Shown: positions 10,018-19,213 of the stretch, piece by piece
Layout: every line of letters begins with the position of its first letter
Position numbering within the stretch: the first letter of the stretch is position 1
Source: Nakamurella antarctica
GTDB taxonomy: Bacteria > Actinomycetota > Actinomycetes > Mycobacteriales > Nakamurellaceae
Direction: 5' to 3'
Length of the DNA stretch: 64,000 bases
Assembly: GCF_003860405.1 (NCBI RefSeq)
Contig: NZ_CP034170.1
Location: forward strand, 434,001 to 498,000
Translations under genes and position numbers: made by a program
Notes under the pieces: generated by a model
Told to the model about the DNA's origin: nothing
Database searches by the model: none
Seen by the model: only the letters and a program-made list of their open reading frames with translations

Positions 10018-10368
10018 ATGCAACCGGGCGGATTTGATCTGCAGCAGATCGTGTTGAAGGCACAGCAGATGCAGGACCAGATGGCGAAAGCGCAGCAGCA
10101 ACTCGCGGCGGCGACAGTAACCGGCACCTCCGGCGGTGGTCTCGTCACGGCCACAGTTACTGGCACAGGGGAGCTGACCGCGTTGAGCATTGACCCGTCG
10201 GTGGTGGACCCAACGGACACCGAAACCTTGGCTGATCTGGTGCTCGCTGCGGTCCGCGATGCCAGCCGAGAAGCCCGCGAGCTGACCGAGAAGACCATGG
10301 CGCCCGTTACCGGGGGACTCGGCGGTATGGCAGGCGGACTGGGCTTGACCGGCCTGCCGGGAATGTGA
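10018..10368 (+). CDS. YbaB/EbfC-family nucleoid-associated protein
   Basis: Small DNA-binding protein (116 aa) that forms tweezer-like dimers; almost always upstream of recR. The helical N-terminus (DLQQIVLKAQQMQDQMAKAQQQLAAATV) and the core with VTATVTGTGELTALSIDPSVVDPTDTETLADLVLAAVRDA match the family. A Gly-rich C-terminal tail (PVTGGLGGMAGGLGL) is typical. ATG start preceded by AAGGGAG. recR follows 8 bases after the stop, so the two are co-transcribed. Confidence 0.95.
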   Translation: MQPGGFDLQQIVLKAQQMQDQMAKAQQQLAAATVTGTSGGGLVTATVTGTGELTALSIDPSVVDPTDTETLADLVLAAVRDASREARELTEKTMAPVTGGLGGMAGGLGLTGLPGM

Positions 10369-10376
10369 GCTGACAA

Positions 10377-10976
10377 GTGTACGAAGGTCCAGTTCAGGAT
10401 CTGATCGACGAGCTGGGTAGGTTGCCAGGAATTGGCCCAAAGTCTGCCCAGCGCATCGCTTTTCACATGTTGACCATGGACCCGACAGATTTGACGAGGC
10501 TCCAGGTGGCTTTGCAAAGGGTCAAGGACGAGGTGAAGTTCTGCGAACTTTGCGGCAACGTAGCGGCCGACGTACTCTGCCGGATCTGTGCGGACCTGCG
10601 CCGTGATCCGTCCGTCATCTGTGTCGTTGAAGAGCCCAAAGACGTTGCTGCCGTAGAACGGACGCGCGAATTCCGCGGGAAATATCACGTCCTGGGTGGC
10701 GCCATTTCGCCCATTGACGGAGTGGGGCCAGAGCAATTACGCATCGCGCCGCTACTCAAACGTCTCGCCGATGACGTCGTGACAGAAATCATCATCGCCA
10801 CCGACCCCAACATGGAGGGCGAGGCGACCGCGACTTACTTGATTCGGTTGCTGCGCTCGTTCCCGGGTTTGGCGGTGACGCGGTTGGCATCTGGTCTACC
10901 GGTCGGTGGGGACTTGGAATATGCCGACGAAATCACGCTCGGGAGGGCTTTTTCCGGCCGTACCAATGTCGGCTGA
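10377..10976 (+). CDS. recR: Recombination mediator RecR
   Basis: RecFOR-pathway protein, 199 aa, normal length. It has a helix-hairpin-helix ([19 protein letters not shown]), a zinc finger ([16 protein letters not shown]), a Toprim domain starting at [15 protein letters not shown] with the [12 protein letters not shown] motif, and a C-terminal Walker-B-like stretch ([29 protein letters not shown]). GTG start. It overlaps the next gene's ATG by 11 bases. Identification is secure. Confidence 0.97.
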   Translation: MYEGPVQDLIDELGRLPGIGPKSAQRIAFHMLTMDPTDLTRLQVALQRVKDEVKFCELCGNVAADVLCRICADLRRDPSVICVVEEPKDVAAVERTREFRGKYHVLGGAISPIDGVGPEQLRIAPLLKRLADDVVTEIIIATDPNMEGEATATYLIRLLRSFPGLAVTRLASGLPVGGDLEYADEITLGRAFSGRTNVG

Positions 10977-11628
10977 TGTGGGGCGTATGTTCCTTCCCCC
11001 GCTGTCTGATGATCCGGCTCCTACGCACTCGATAGATCCTCCTGCGAACCACGAAATCGTGAGGGACACAGTGTTTTCACGGTGGTGCGGAGATGTCGCA
11101 CGACGCACACTGGCGGGCCCGGCATTGCTCGGCGGGACTCGGCTGCTCACTATCGATGGCCCGTCCGGCTCTGGTAAATCGACCATCGCGGCCGAGCTGA
11201 GACGGTATTTCGACGACGGTGTGGCGGTGCTACCTACCGACGACTTCGCCACGTGGGCGCACCCCTTTTCATGGTGGCGTCGATTGGAGGCGCAGGTGCT
11301 GGATCCGATAGCTTCGATGCGGCAGGTGCACTATCTGGCCAACGACTGGAGCACTGGGATGCCACAGGCAACCATTTCGAAATCTATCGCGCTACCAACA
11401 GTTCTCATCTTGGAGGGCGTGTCGGCTGGGCGCCGAGAGGTTTCGACCCGCACCACCATCAGCTGTTGGGTTGAGCTACCCGATCGCGATCTGCGACTGG
11501 AGAGGGCAGTGGCACGAGATGGCGAGAGCTCACGGTTGTATTTGCAGCAGTGGCAGCGGGACGAGGATGCGTGGTTTGCAGCTGACGGCACCCGCGACCG
11601 AGCTGACATCACGCTGCGGGTGAGTTGA
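10966..11628 (+). CDS. P-loop kinase-like protein (uridine kinase-like)
   Basis: A 220-aa P-loop NTPase. Walker A is [22 protein letters not shown] near residue 60. It is followed by [27 protein letters not shown], similar to the DDF motif of uridine kinase/panthothenate-kinase-like enzymes, and by [14 protein letters not shown], as in the Walker B region of that superfamily. A lid-like segment ([15 protein letters not shown]) follows. The start chosen (ATG 10966) overlaps the recR stop; the homologous region only begins about 40 residues later, so a later start is possible. The substrate cannot be told from sequence. Coupling to recR suggests one operon. Confidence 0.75.
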   Translation: MSADVGRMFLPPLSDDPAPTHSIDPPANHEIVRDTVFSRWCGDVARRTLAGPALLGGTRLLTIDGPSGSGKSTIAAELRRYFDDGVAVLPTDDFATWAHPFSWWRRLEAQVLDPIASMRQVHYLANDWSTGMPQATISKSIALPTVLILEGVSAGRREVSTRTTISCWVELPDRDLRLERAVARDGESSRLYLQQWQRDEDAWFAADGTRDRADITLRVS

Positions 11629-11729
11629 CCCGACGCCCCCACTTGGTGGAGCCCGGGTGGGCGCGGGCCTCACGCAAAACCGCCCGCGTGGTTACGGCAC
11701 TGGATAGAGTGGGACGAGCCTGCTGATGC

Positions 11730-13406
11730 ATGCCGCAGCATCCCGCAAGCAACACACCACCCACGACGATGAGTGAGGCGACTGAGTTGATTTCACCTAC
11801 TGCCGCAAACCTAGTTAAAGGCCAGAACGCCCCGATTCCCACCGAAACGGTGATGGTGACGGTGAGCCTGCCCGTTGCCGCAGATCTATCGGCCCTGTTG
11901 GTGACGAGTAGCGGGAAGGTGCGCTCCGACGATGATTTTATTTTCTATAACCAGCCGAGCGGCCCGGGAGTTACCTGCTTGAAGCCGGAAGGCGGCGCAC
12001 CTTGGCGGATTAAGGTTGATCTTCCGTCGGTCCCGGCGGATGTCGACACTGTCCGCGTGGTGGTCTCGCTCGATGACGCGACCCAGCGGTTCGGGTCTTT
12101 TGCTGCCCCGCAAGCTAGTGTGACCGGCGCGAATACCGCGGAGCTTGCACACTACGAAATCCTTGGTTTGGCAGCGGAGAGCATCGTCGTGGCGCTGGAA
12201 CTTTATCGCCGCGGCTCTGACTGGAAAGTGCGCGCCGTGGGCCAAGGCTACGCGGGCGGCTTAGCCGATCTGATCAAGGACCATGGAATTTCCGTGGAGG
12301 AGTCAGGGTCTGCTGCTGCACCTCCTTCACCTGCACCACCACCAGCTGCAACTCCTGCACCTGCAATGTCAACCCCGCAGGCGCCTTCTTGGCAGCCGCA
12401 AAATCCACAATCCACACCCGCCCCCGGCGCCCCATGGCCGAACGTCCCGGCCACGCCGGCGCAGCCTGCAGCGGCGTGGCCACCCCCATCCCAGCAGCAA
12501 CCATCCCAGCAGCAACCATCCCAGCAGCAGGCAGGTTGGCCGCAGCCTCAGCAGCAGCCCCCAGCTCAGCAGGCAGCCGGGTGGCCGCCCGCTCAGCAGC
12601 AGCAACCAGCTCAGCAGCAATCAGCTCAGCAGGCAGCCGGGTGGCCGCCAGCCCAGCAGCAACAACCAGCTCAGCAGCAACCAGCTCAGCAGGCAGCCGG
12701 GTGGCCGCCAGCTCAGCAGCAACAACCAGCTCAGCAGCAACAACCAGCCCAGCAGCAGCCGCCGACCCAGCAGCAGCCGCCAGCCCAGCAACCGCCGGCC
12801 AGCGGTGGCGAGGTGTCGCTGACGAAAAATAAGCCGGTCAGCCTAGTGAAAGGCCAGCGCGTCACGCTCAAGAAAGACGGGGGAGTCAGCCTCACCGTCA
12901 TTCGGATGGGACTGGGATGGGATCCGCTGCAGCAAAAGCGCGGCATGTTCGGCAACCGCGATGTCGCGATCGATCTGGATGCGTCAGCGGTCGTCTTTGC
13001 CGACAAGCAGCCAGCCGACATCGTTTTCTACAACAACCTCCGCAGCGCCGACGGTTCCATCATGCACAACGGCGATAACAGGACGGGGGAGGGCGATGGC
13101 GATGACGAGACGATGATCGTTGATCTCACTCGCGTGCCTGCCCACATAAGCACCATCTTTTTCATTGTCACCTCCTACGAGGGCCAGACCTTCGAGCAAG
13201 TACAGAACGCGTTCTGTCGCTTGATTGACCACACCAGCGGCGCCGAGTTGGCGCGGTACACGCTGGCCGGCGGGATGCCGTTTACCGGGATGGTGATGGC
13301 CAAGGTGTACCGACAGGGCAGCGATTGGAAGTTGCAAGCTATCGGTGAGGGTGTGGCAGCGCGTTCGCCTAACCAGTCCCTCGAAGCCCTTGCCCGCTTC
13401 CTGTAA
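11730..13406 (+). CDS. Tandem TerD-domain protein with Gln/Pro-rich linker
   Basis: 558 aa with two TerD folds (tellurium-resistance/Ter stress family; Ca-binding beta-sandwich in characterised members). TerD-1 spans about residues 25-190, with SDDDFIFYNQ and the closing GSDWKVRAVGQGYAGGLADLIKDHGI. TerD-2 spans about 375-555, with GLGWDP, ADIVFYNNL, GDNRTGEGDGDDE (the acidic Ca-site loop of TerD) and GSDWKLQAIGEG. TerD-1 lacks the GDNRTG loop, so probably only TerD-2 binds Ca. About 175 residues of Pro/Gln/Ala repeats join them. Start could be ATG 11730 or ATG 11769; neither has a good ribosome-binding site. Adjacent to a second TerD gene 18 bases downstream. Family is clear, cellular role unknown. 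Confidence 0.88.
   Translation: MPQHPASNTPPTTMSEATELISPTAANLVKGQNAPIPTETVMVTVSLPVAADLSALLVTSSGKVRSDDDFIFYNQPSGPGVTCLKPEGGAPWRIKVDLPSVPADVDTVRVVVSLDDATQRFGSFAAPQASVTGANTAELAHYEILGLAAESIVVALELYRRGSDWKVRAVGQGYAGGLADLIKDHGISVEESGSAAAPPSPAPPPAATPAPAMSTPQAPSWQPQNPQSTPAPGAPWPNVPATPAQPAAAWPPPSQQQPSQQQPSQQQAGWPQPQQQPPAQQAAGWPPAQQQQPAQQQSAQQAAGWPPAQQQQPAQQQPAQQAAGWPPAQQQQPAQQQQPAQQQPPTQQQPPAQQPPASGGEVSLTKNKPVSLVKGQRVTLKKDGGVSLTVIRMGLGWDPLQQKRGMFGNRDVAIDLDASAVVFADKQPADIVFYNNLRSADGSIMHNGDNRTGEGDGDDETMIVDLTRVPAHISTIFFIVTSYEGQTFEQVQNAFCRLIDHTSGAELARYTLAGGMPFTGMVMAKVYRQGSDWKLQAIGEGVAARSPNQSLEALARFL
12481..12800 (+). repeat. Low-complexity CAGCAG/CAGGCAGCC repeat encoding a Gln/Pro/Ala linker
   Basis: Imperfect in-frame repeats encode units such as AQQAAGWPPAQQQQP and SQQQP. 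They link the two TerD domains. The units of about 70 bp around 12570-12730 are nearly identical to one another, so copy number may vary between strains. Confidence 0.8.
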
Positions 13407-13424
13407 CCGCGCTGGTGAAAAAGC

Positions 13425-15194
13425 ATGACCACGACGGTGCTCTCGAAGGGGCAGAACATTGTGTGGCCTGCCCTGGGATGTCGGATCGAGGTTGAGGCTG
13501 AGTCCACTATTGATGTCTCGGTGCTGCTCCTCGGACCGGACGATCGAGTCCGGTCCGAGGCAGACTTCGTGTTCTACAACAATCCACAAGCTGCGGGCGT
13601 AACTCTGCAGTCGACCGGCGAGGTCGTGATCGATCTTGACGCTGTCACGGGTACCTCCCTGTTATGTCTGATGAGCGTCGAACCGTCGTCGGCAGCTTTT
13701 GGCGCCGCTCTGACGCCGACCGCGCGGGTGGTGAGCATAGATGGATCGCATACAGCCGAGTTCGAGATTGCCGGGCTAACTACCGAGCGCGCCGTCATCA
13801 CTTTTGAGATCTATCGGCGAGGAACCCAGTGGAAAGTGCGAGCCGTCGGCCAAGGCTATGAAGGTGGACTTGAGGCGGCGATCACCGAATACGGTGTCAA
13901 AGTGAGAGCAGAGGCGGCGACAAATACGGAAACGGGCAATCCTCAAGCTGGCCAACGCAACTCGGCCCCCCAGGGTTTTTTCGCGGGCCTGATGGCGCCA
14001 CTTCCGCCACCCACTCCGATCCCGGAGAACCTCGTCGCACCCGCACCGCCCGGCACCTCCGATCAGGAGCGGCTATTTCGACAAATCCAAGGCATTTTTG
14101 AGGATGCTGCTCGCTCAACTGCCGGGCTGCGCGCTGCAGCATCGTTTGCCAACAGCCGCAGGGATGGCGAACTTTCCGAACTTGCCGCCGATGTGACGAG
14201 GCGAAATTCAACCCACACTGACGCTGCTCGCCTCGCTGTCGAAAGCCGCTACCGATCGCTGATGGAGCGCGCACGGGCCGACCACCGCCGAGATGTAGAC
14301 CAGCTCAAAGCTGAACTGGCGCAACTGGAGTCGTTACTTCCGGCGCCGATGGCCGGCTGGGCAGCGACTGCCTGGCAGTCGTGGTCACCGCCCCCGGAAT
14401 CCGTCATGGCAATGCGAGCGGGGACGCTCAGTGTCGAGGAAGCGCCGGACCTGCGCTTGCCGCTCGTGATAGGTGTGCCGCTTGGCAGGCCCTTGTGGAT
14501 CGATACGGGAGGCGCTTTCCCCTCGGGTACGGACACAGGCACGGAAGTGTTCCAGATCCCGGACACCCCGGAAGAGCTGTTCAACCCGACTACCTCTCGG
14601 GTGCAACCGATGTCGATGGTCCGTGCGTTACTAACGAGGCTTCTAGCCTGCGCGCCAGCAGGGAGCGTGAAGGTGCTGATGGCAGATCTCGGTGGCAGGG
14701 GGAAGGCGGCTGTCGCGCTGCAGCCCCTCGGCGCGGGCGGGTGCGCCGTATTCAATCGCGCGCCAGCCACAACGCCTTCGGAGCTGGCGGAGTTGCTCGA
14801 CGATTGCGTGGCATACGTCGATTTGGCGCAGATGGCCGATCAAGCGTCGGGCAGGTACAACCGTGATCCCTCTCTGAAACAGATCCTTGTGTTGAACGAC
14901 TTCCCCTACGGGATAGACGATGTGGAGATTGGCAAGGTCCGCTTCCTCATAGAAGAAGGAGCAAATGTTGGCTTCGCCGTCATCGTGGTGGGAGACCACG
15001 CGGAGGCCTCTGGACGAGGACCCCTGGTGTCGGCTCTCTTTCGAAACTTCGTGAGGTTGCCCGTCGAGCCTGATTCGCACCTCGCTGATGCGTGGACGGG
15101 GAGCGCGTGGAACTTCCAGCCGGATGCTGGACCCGACGACCAGATCGTTATCAACAGTGCGCTGGCGAAAATCGGGCGAGCAGAAGCACTTTAG
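13425..15194 (+). CDS. TerD domain fused to an FtsK/HerA-like region lacking a P-loop
   Basis: 589 aa. The N-terminus (about 1-165) is a TerD domain close to TerD-1 of the upstream gene (SEADFVFYNNPQAAGV, GTQWKVRAVGQGYEGGLEAAITEYGV), also without the GDNRTG Ca loop. Residues about 205-305 form a charged helical segment. Residues about 320-560 resemble the region that precedes the Walker A motif in large actinobacterial FtsK/SpoIIIE-like ATPases: VRALLTRLLACAPAGSVKVLMADLGG, ASGRYNRDPSLKQILVLNDFPYGIDD, and IEEGANVGFAVIVVGDH. The protein stops where the GxxGxGKS ATPase core would start, so ATPase activity is not expected. The FtsK relation is from memory of family patterns and is moderate. Likely in an operon with the upstream TerD gene; it overlaps the tetR stop by 4 bases. 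Confidence 0.75.
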   Translation: MTTTVLSKGQNIVWPALGCRIEVEAESTIDVSVLLLGPDDRVRSEADFVFYNNPQAAGVTLQSTGEVVIDLDAVTGTSLLCLMSVEPSSAAFGAALTPTARVVSIDGSHTAEFEIAGLTTERAVITFEIYRRGTQWKVRAVGQGYEGGLEAAITEYGVKVRAEAATNTETGNPQAGQRNSAPQGFFAGLMAPLPPPTPIPENLVAPAPPGTSDQERLFRQIQGIFEDAARSTAGLRAAASFANSRRDGELSELAADVTRRNSTHTDAARLAVESRYRSLMERARADHRRDVDQLKAELAQLESLLPAPMAGWAATAWQSWSPPPESVMAMRAGTLSVEEAPDLRLPLVIGVPLGRPLWIDTGGAFPSGTDTGTEVFQIPDTPEELFNPTTSRVQPMSMVRALLTRLLACAPAGSVKVLMADLGGRGKAAVALQPLGAGGCAVFNRAPATTPSELAELLDDCVAYVDLAQMADQASGRYNRDPSLKQILVLNDFPYGIDDVEIGKVRFLIEEGANVGFAVIVVGDHAEASGRGPLVSALFRNFVRLPVEPDSHLADAWTGSAWNFQPDAGPDDQIVINSALAKIGRAEAL

Positions 15195-15721
15195 GCGTCG
15201 ATCTTTTCGATGAGACTGTCAAAAACTCTTGCCATCAAATCTTTGTCGGGAATGGGGAGCCCAGCGATGGCTCCCAAATAGAGACCGAGACCGACGAGGC
15301 GAATGGTCTGCGCGGCCACCGGGTCGGCCACTGATTCCAGCAACGGTGCATCCCAACGGTTAAACACTTCGGTGAGAAGGTCGCTCGCATGAGTGCCCAA
15401 GCACTCGTCACTGCGAACGGCTGCGATCAATGCGGTGATGTAGTCGGCCTCGAACTGATTCTTGGGAAGTGAAAACTCCAAGTACCCGCGGGCGGCACCC
15501 GTTTCTGGTGACACAGAACTCATCGCCGTGGTGATGTCCTCGATTTCCAGTAAGAGAACGCCTTCGTAGAGGGCCTCCTTGGTGGGGAAGTGGTACAGCA
15601 GGCCACCTTTGGACACGCCAGCCTCGGCGGCGACGGCCTCAAGGGTGACGCTTGAAGCGCCCCCACGTGCCAGAACGGTGCGGAGGGCGTGCAAAATTCG
15701 GTAGCGCGTATCGGAAGCCAC
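15191..15721 (-). CDS. TetR-family transcriptional regulator
   Basis: 176 aa. N-terminal helix-turn-helix: RYRILHALRTVLARGGASSVTLEAVAAEAGVSKGGLLYHFPTKEALY. The rest is the ligand-binding helical domain. GTG start at 15721. It is divergent from an MFS exporter gene across 79 bp that contain a palindromic operator candidate, the standard arrangement for local repression of an efflux pump. The ligand is unknown. Confidence 0.92.
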   Translation of the reverse strand: MASDTRYRILHALRTVLARGGASSVTLEAVAAEAGVSKGGLLYHFPTKEALYEGVLLLEIEDITTAMSSVSPETGAARGYLEFSLPKNQFEADYITALIAAVRSDECLGTHASDLLTEVFNRWDAPLLESVADPVAAQTIRLVGLGLYLGAIAGLPIPDKDLMARVFDSLIEKIDA

Positions 15722-15732
15722 AGGTTATAGTG

Positions 15733-15748
15733 TACCGGCCGGACGGTA
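15733..15748. promoter_or_regulatory. Candidate TetR operator
   Basis: TACCGGCCGGACGGTA is a near-perfect inverted repeat (TACCG arms, CCGG centre, one mismatched pair). It lies 12 bases upstream of the tetR start and 53 bases upstream of the divergent MFS start, where binding would block both promoters. Confidence 0.6.
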
Positions 15749-15800
15749 TAAGAAAGACTGGTTGCCGGTCACCAGCGGTATGTGGTGGGAGAAGAACACA

Positions 15801-17036
15801 ATGTTTTCGAAGTACGCCCAAATTTTTCAAGTGCCCGGTTCACTCTTGTTTTCGCTCACCGGTCTCTTTGCTCGGCTGCAAATGTCGATGGCTGGGATGG
15901 GTGCGACGCTGCTCATCGTGCACGAGCGCGATTCCTATTCCCTTGCTGCACTTGTGACGGCCGTCTTTGCCTTGGCGGCAGCTTTTATTGGGCCGCAGGT
16001 CTCGCGTCTCGTCGACCGTTTCGGCCAACATCGCATCGTGCCTTTGCAGCTTTCGGTGCATGTTCCTGCGATCCTCGCGCTGATTTTTGTGGCCTACGGC
16101 GACGGACTGGAGCCACTGTTGCTCGGGCTCGCGTTGGTCGCGGGTTCCAGCCAGCTGTCCGTGGGAGCGATGATCAGGGCCCGGTGGTCGAAGATTTACA
16201 CTGGCACACCCCTGTTGCGCACCGCTTTCGCGGTGGAATCTCTCGTTGACGAGGTCGTCTTCATCACCGGGCCGCCTCTAGCAACTGTGCTCGCACTCCA
16301 GGTCGCCCCGAGCGCGGCCTTGCTCGTCGCCACCCTTATTTTGACCGTGGGATCTGTCTTGCTGATTTTGCAGCGCTCCACACAGCCGGTGCCCAGCGGT
16401 ACGACACACCCGGCGCCCAAGGGCAGCGCGCTTTTCCTGCCCGGAGTCGGGGCACTTGCGGGGATCATGGTTTTCGTGGGGGCAGTATTCGGTTCGTTCG
16501 AGATCACCACGATCGCGGTCGCTCAAGATGCGGGCGCCGCAAATTGGACCGGACTGCTGCTGGCGGTCTACTCGTTCGGTTCGCTCATCGGCGGATTCGC
16601 CTACGGGGCTCGGGAATTCCGGGCGCATCTGCCCAGGCAGTTCATCATCGCCGTGACAGCTCTGGGAATCGTCACGCTGCCGCTTGCAGCAATGGGCAAC
16701 TTGGTGCTGTTAGGAATTGCCGCTGCCGTCGCAGGTTTTGCCGTAGCGCCGGTCTTAATTTCCGTCATGTCGCTGGTGGAGTACATCGTCCCGGCGAAAC
16801 GGCTTACCGAGTCGATCACCTGGGCCACCGGCGGCCTTTCGGTTGGTCTGGCTGGCGGGCTGCTCATCTCTGGCGCCATCGTGGATAATTTCGCGGCGTC
16901 GAATGCCTACCTCGTCACGTCTGGCGCTGCAGTGCTGGCGTTTGTGAGCGCCTACCTCATCCGCGGTGTCGTCGGCCGTGCCTACCAGGCTGCGTACTTC
17001 CGAGGCGCGCAAGCGCTCCAAACTGCAGCACTCTAA
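15801..17036 (+). CDS. MFS transporter (probable exporter)
   Basis: 411 aa with about 12 hydrophobic segments. It carries the MFS-like SRLVDRFGQHRIVPLQL loop after TM2 and a second-half equivalent (YGAREFRAHLPRQF). An ATG at 15801 is preceded by GGGAGAAG at good spacing; the frame is open to 15762 but without a site. Regulation by the divergent TetR protein is likely. Substrate unknown. Its 3' end overlaps the small convergent gene by about 80 bases. Confidence 0.88.
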   Translation: MFSKYAQIFQVPGSLLFSLTGLFARLQMSMAGMGATLLIVHERDSYSLAALVTAVFALAAAFIGPQVSRLVDRFGQHRIVPLQLSVHVPAILALIFVAYGDGLEPLLLGLALVAGSSQLSVGAMIRARWSKIYTGTPLLRTAFAVESLVDEVVFITGPPLATVLALQVAPSAALLVATLILTVGSVLLILQRSTQPVPSGTTHPAPKGSALFLPGVGALAGIMVFVGAVFGSFEITTIAVAQDAGAANWTGLLLAVYSFGSLIGGFAYGAREFRAHLPRQFIIAVTALGIVTLPLAAMGNLVLLGIAAAVAGFAVAPVLISVMSLVEYIVPAKRLTESITWATGGLSVGLAGGLLISGAIVDNFAASNAYLVTSGAAVLAFVSAYLIRGVVGRAYQAAYFRGAQALQTAAL

Positions 17037-17253
17037 GCCAGCGGCGCGGGGACTCATCTGCTGGGCCCGGCTCGGAAACTGGGAGCCGCGGCGCCGCAGC
17101 CGAAGCGCGTTCCACTAGCCGAGCGCGAACGTCATCGGGGGTGTACGCGCGGCGCTGCCGTTCGTTGCGGGCGATAAGCACCCCCGTGGCAGCCACCCCT
17201 GCCGCCCCTGCGAGGCCGACCCACTTCACACCTTTGAATTTTCGCTTCGCCAT
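16957..17253 (-). CDS. Small single-pass membrane protein
   Basis: 98 aa starting MAKRKFKGVKWVGLAGAAG. One hydrophobic segment (WVGLAGAAGVAATGVLIA) is followed by the basic RNERQRRAYTPDDVRARLVERASAA. Small proteins with this layout (TM then RRAYTPDEVRARLHER) recur in Mycobacteriales; their function is not known to me. The last 26 or so codons lie antisense to the MFS gene, so the C-terminus is less certain than the N-terminus. The start abuts the start of the divergent peptidase-like gene. Confidence 0.6.
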   Translation of the reverse strand: MAKRKFKGVKWVGLAGAAGVAATGVLIARNERQRRAYTPDDVRARLVERASAAAPRLPVSEPGPADESPRRWLRVLQFGALARLGSTQPGRHGRRHRG

Positions 17254-17271
17254 GTGGCTTACCTTAGTCAG

Positions 17272-17895
17272 ATGCGCGTAACCGAAACCCGTATCAACCT
17301 CACCACCGCACTGAACGAGGTGCGGACTGGCGATGTGTGGCTCTTCCGCGGTTCCACAGTCGCTGACCGAGCGATCCAGACGATGACCAACTCGCCTGTC
17401 AACCATGTGGGGATGGCTGTCGCTCTCGACGATATGCCCCCGCTGCTGTGGCATGCAGAGCTCGGAAAGTCGTTGACCGACATGTGGACAGGGAAGAAGC
17501 AGCGAGGCGTCCAGCTGCATGATCTTGGCGAAGCAGTCCGGACCTGGGACCAGAAATATCACGCCCGGGCGTGGGTGCGGCAGCTATCGGTGGACGTGAC
17601 GACCGAGATGGAAGATGCTGTGCTGCGCACTATCGCGCGGATGGATGGAAAGCCGTTCCCCACCACCAAGGCCCTGGCGCAGAATTGGCTTTCTGGCCGC
17701 GTGCGATTTCATCGGTCGAACGAAACCATTTACTGCGCCGAGCTTGTCGCTGTTACCTATCAGGAGATGGGCCTGCTGGCCGGTTCCCGCCCGCAGAATT
17801 GGTATGACCCCGGCCGCTTTTGGAGTGGTGACAAGCTCAGGCTTCTGCAGGGAGCCACATTGGGTGACGAGATTGCTATCAACGCTCAGATGTGA
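17272..17895 (+). CDS. Permuted NlpC/P60-like cysteine peptidase-fold protein
   Basis: 207 aa. The pattern is a His in SPVNHVGMAV near residue 45 and a Cys in ETIYCAELVAVTYQEMGLL near residue 155, which is the order seen in circularly permuted papain-fold proteins (YiiX/C92-like). GDVWLFRGS near the N-terminus is also typical. The N-terminus has no signal peptide. ATG 17272 is preferred to the GTG at 17254, which abuts the divergent gene. Substrate unknown; amidase or lipid/peptide hydrolase activity is inferred only from fold. Confidence 0.75.
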   Translation: MRVTETRINLTTALNEVRTGDVWLFRGSTVADRAIQTMTNSPVNHVGMAVALDDMPPLLWHAELGKSLTDMWTGKKQRGVQLHDLGEAVRTWDQKYHARAWVRQLSVDVTTEMEDAVLRTIARMDGKPFPTTKALAQNWLSGRVRFHRSNETIYCAELVAVTYQEMGLLAGSRPQNWYDPGRFWSGDKLRLLQGATLGDEIAINAQM

Positions 17896-17926
17896 GGCAG
17901 GGGCGCCGCCTGATTCGGTGCGCAGA

Positions 17927-19105
17927 TTACTGGTGGGCCGGTGTTTTCTTGGGAATCCAGTAGCCCATGACAGCGGCCGCCGCGAGCCCCACGCCGCCGA
18001 ATGCGGTGATCGCGAAGCCCAACGAGGCTGCCGCTGTCAGGCCGGCTAGCGCCAGTGGCCCAACGCCGTTTCCGAAGTCGCCGAGTAGGCGCCACACCCC
18101 AAGAAACCGGGCCTGGTTGCCGGGCGGTGCGAAGTCGGCGCCGAGCGTCATGATCAAGCCGGACCCGATTCCGTTGCCCAGCCCCATCACGATGCCGACT
18201 GCTGCCAAAGTGAAGGCGCTATGAGTAAGTGGAAGCAGGGCAAGGGATATCGCGACCACCGTCATGGAGGGGATGGCAGCGGCTGAGCGGCCGAAGCGGT
18301 CCATCATTTTGCCCGCCGGGTAGAACAGCAGCATGTCGGCGGCGCCGGAAATACCGAAGATCACCGCGATCGCAGCCGGTGTCAGTCCGAGGTGTTCGCC
18401 CCACAACGGCAAAACCACCTGCCGAGCACCCCGGACGGCGCTCACCAAAATGACGCCGACGCCGAGGGTGCGCAGCACGGGTGCCTGCGCTCTTGCCAGA
18501 GCGAAGGTGCTGGATGCGGTGGGGAGGGGAACGTCCTCGCGAAGGTCCTTGGCACTGAACAACACGGCGACGGCGAGCACGCAGCACACCAGGAAGACGG
18601 CGTACGCGCCGGCCAGCGAGGTCAGGTGCACGACCAGGGAGCCGAGGAAGGGGCCGATGAACAATCCGATCCGATAGACCCCGCCCATCGTCGACATCGC
18701 GCGCGCCCGCATGTGAAATGGCACCACCTGTGTCACGTACGCCTGACGGGCGAGCAACCACACCGCGGTCCCCATGCCGGTGGCGAACATCGCGGCAGCA
18801 AAAACTGCCAGGTTGGGCCCCCACATGCACAGTGCCAGCGCCAGTGAGGTGAGGATCGCAGCGCCCAGCATCGCAGCGCGATCGCCGAATCGGGTGGCCA
18901 AAACTCCGGCGGGGATGTCGGCGACGACCTGGCCGATGCCAGCCAATCCGACCACCATGGCCGCGGTGGCCGGTGAGGCGCCAAGTTGCCCGGCAGTGAT
19001 CACCACGACCGGCGCGATGGCACCTTGGCCGATGGAGAAGAGGGTCGGCGGTACGAACGCGCTGGCTGCTATCGACCACAGCGACATCTCGGGGGACCGG
19101 TTCAT
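17927..19105 (-). CDS. MFS transporter
   Basis: 392 aa with about 12 TM segments. The loop-2/3 motif is ADIPAGVLATRFGDRAAMLGAA, and the equivalent in the second half is LLFYPAGKMMDRFGRSAAAIPSM. It resembles drug-efflux members in the DHA1 group. Convergent with the peptidase-like gene and upstream of the leuA terminator. Not related closely to the other MFS gene in this window. Substrate unknown. Confidence 0.88.
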   Translation of the reverse strand: MNRSPEMSLWSIAASAFVPPTLFSIGQGAIAPVVVITAGQLGASPATAAMVVGLAGIGQVVADIPAGVLATRFGDRAAMLGAAILTSLALALCMWGPNLAVFAAAMFATGMGTAVWLLARQAYVTQVVPFHMRARAMSTMGGVYRIGLFIGPFLGSLVVHLTSLAGAYAVFLVCCVLAVAVLFSAKDLREDVPLPTASSTFALARAQAPVLRTLGVGVILVSAVRGARQVVLPLWGEHLGLTPAAIAVIFGISGAADMLLFYPAGKMMDRFGRSAAAIPSMTVVAISLALLPLTHSAFTLAAVGIVMGLGNGIGSGLIMTLGADFAPPGNQARFLGVWRLLGDFGNGVGPLALAGLTAAASLGFAITAFGGVGLAAAAVMGYWIPKKTPAHQ

Positions 19106-19213
19106 GTCAGCCAGGACTGGTGAGGTGCAGCAACGCCAACCCCAGAGTCGTTAGCCAGCATCACGTTGGGCCACGCTACCAGCCTCGTTTCGGGCTGCGG
19201 CCAGGATACGAAA

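Noticed and set aside
12283-12822. 179-aa Ser/Gln/Arg ORF over the TerD linker
   Set aside because: Alternate frame of the CAG-rich repeat.
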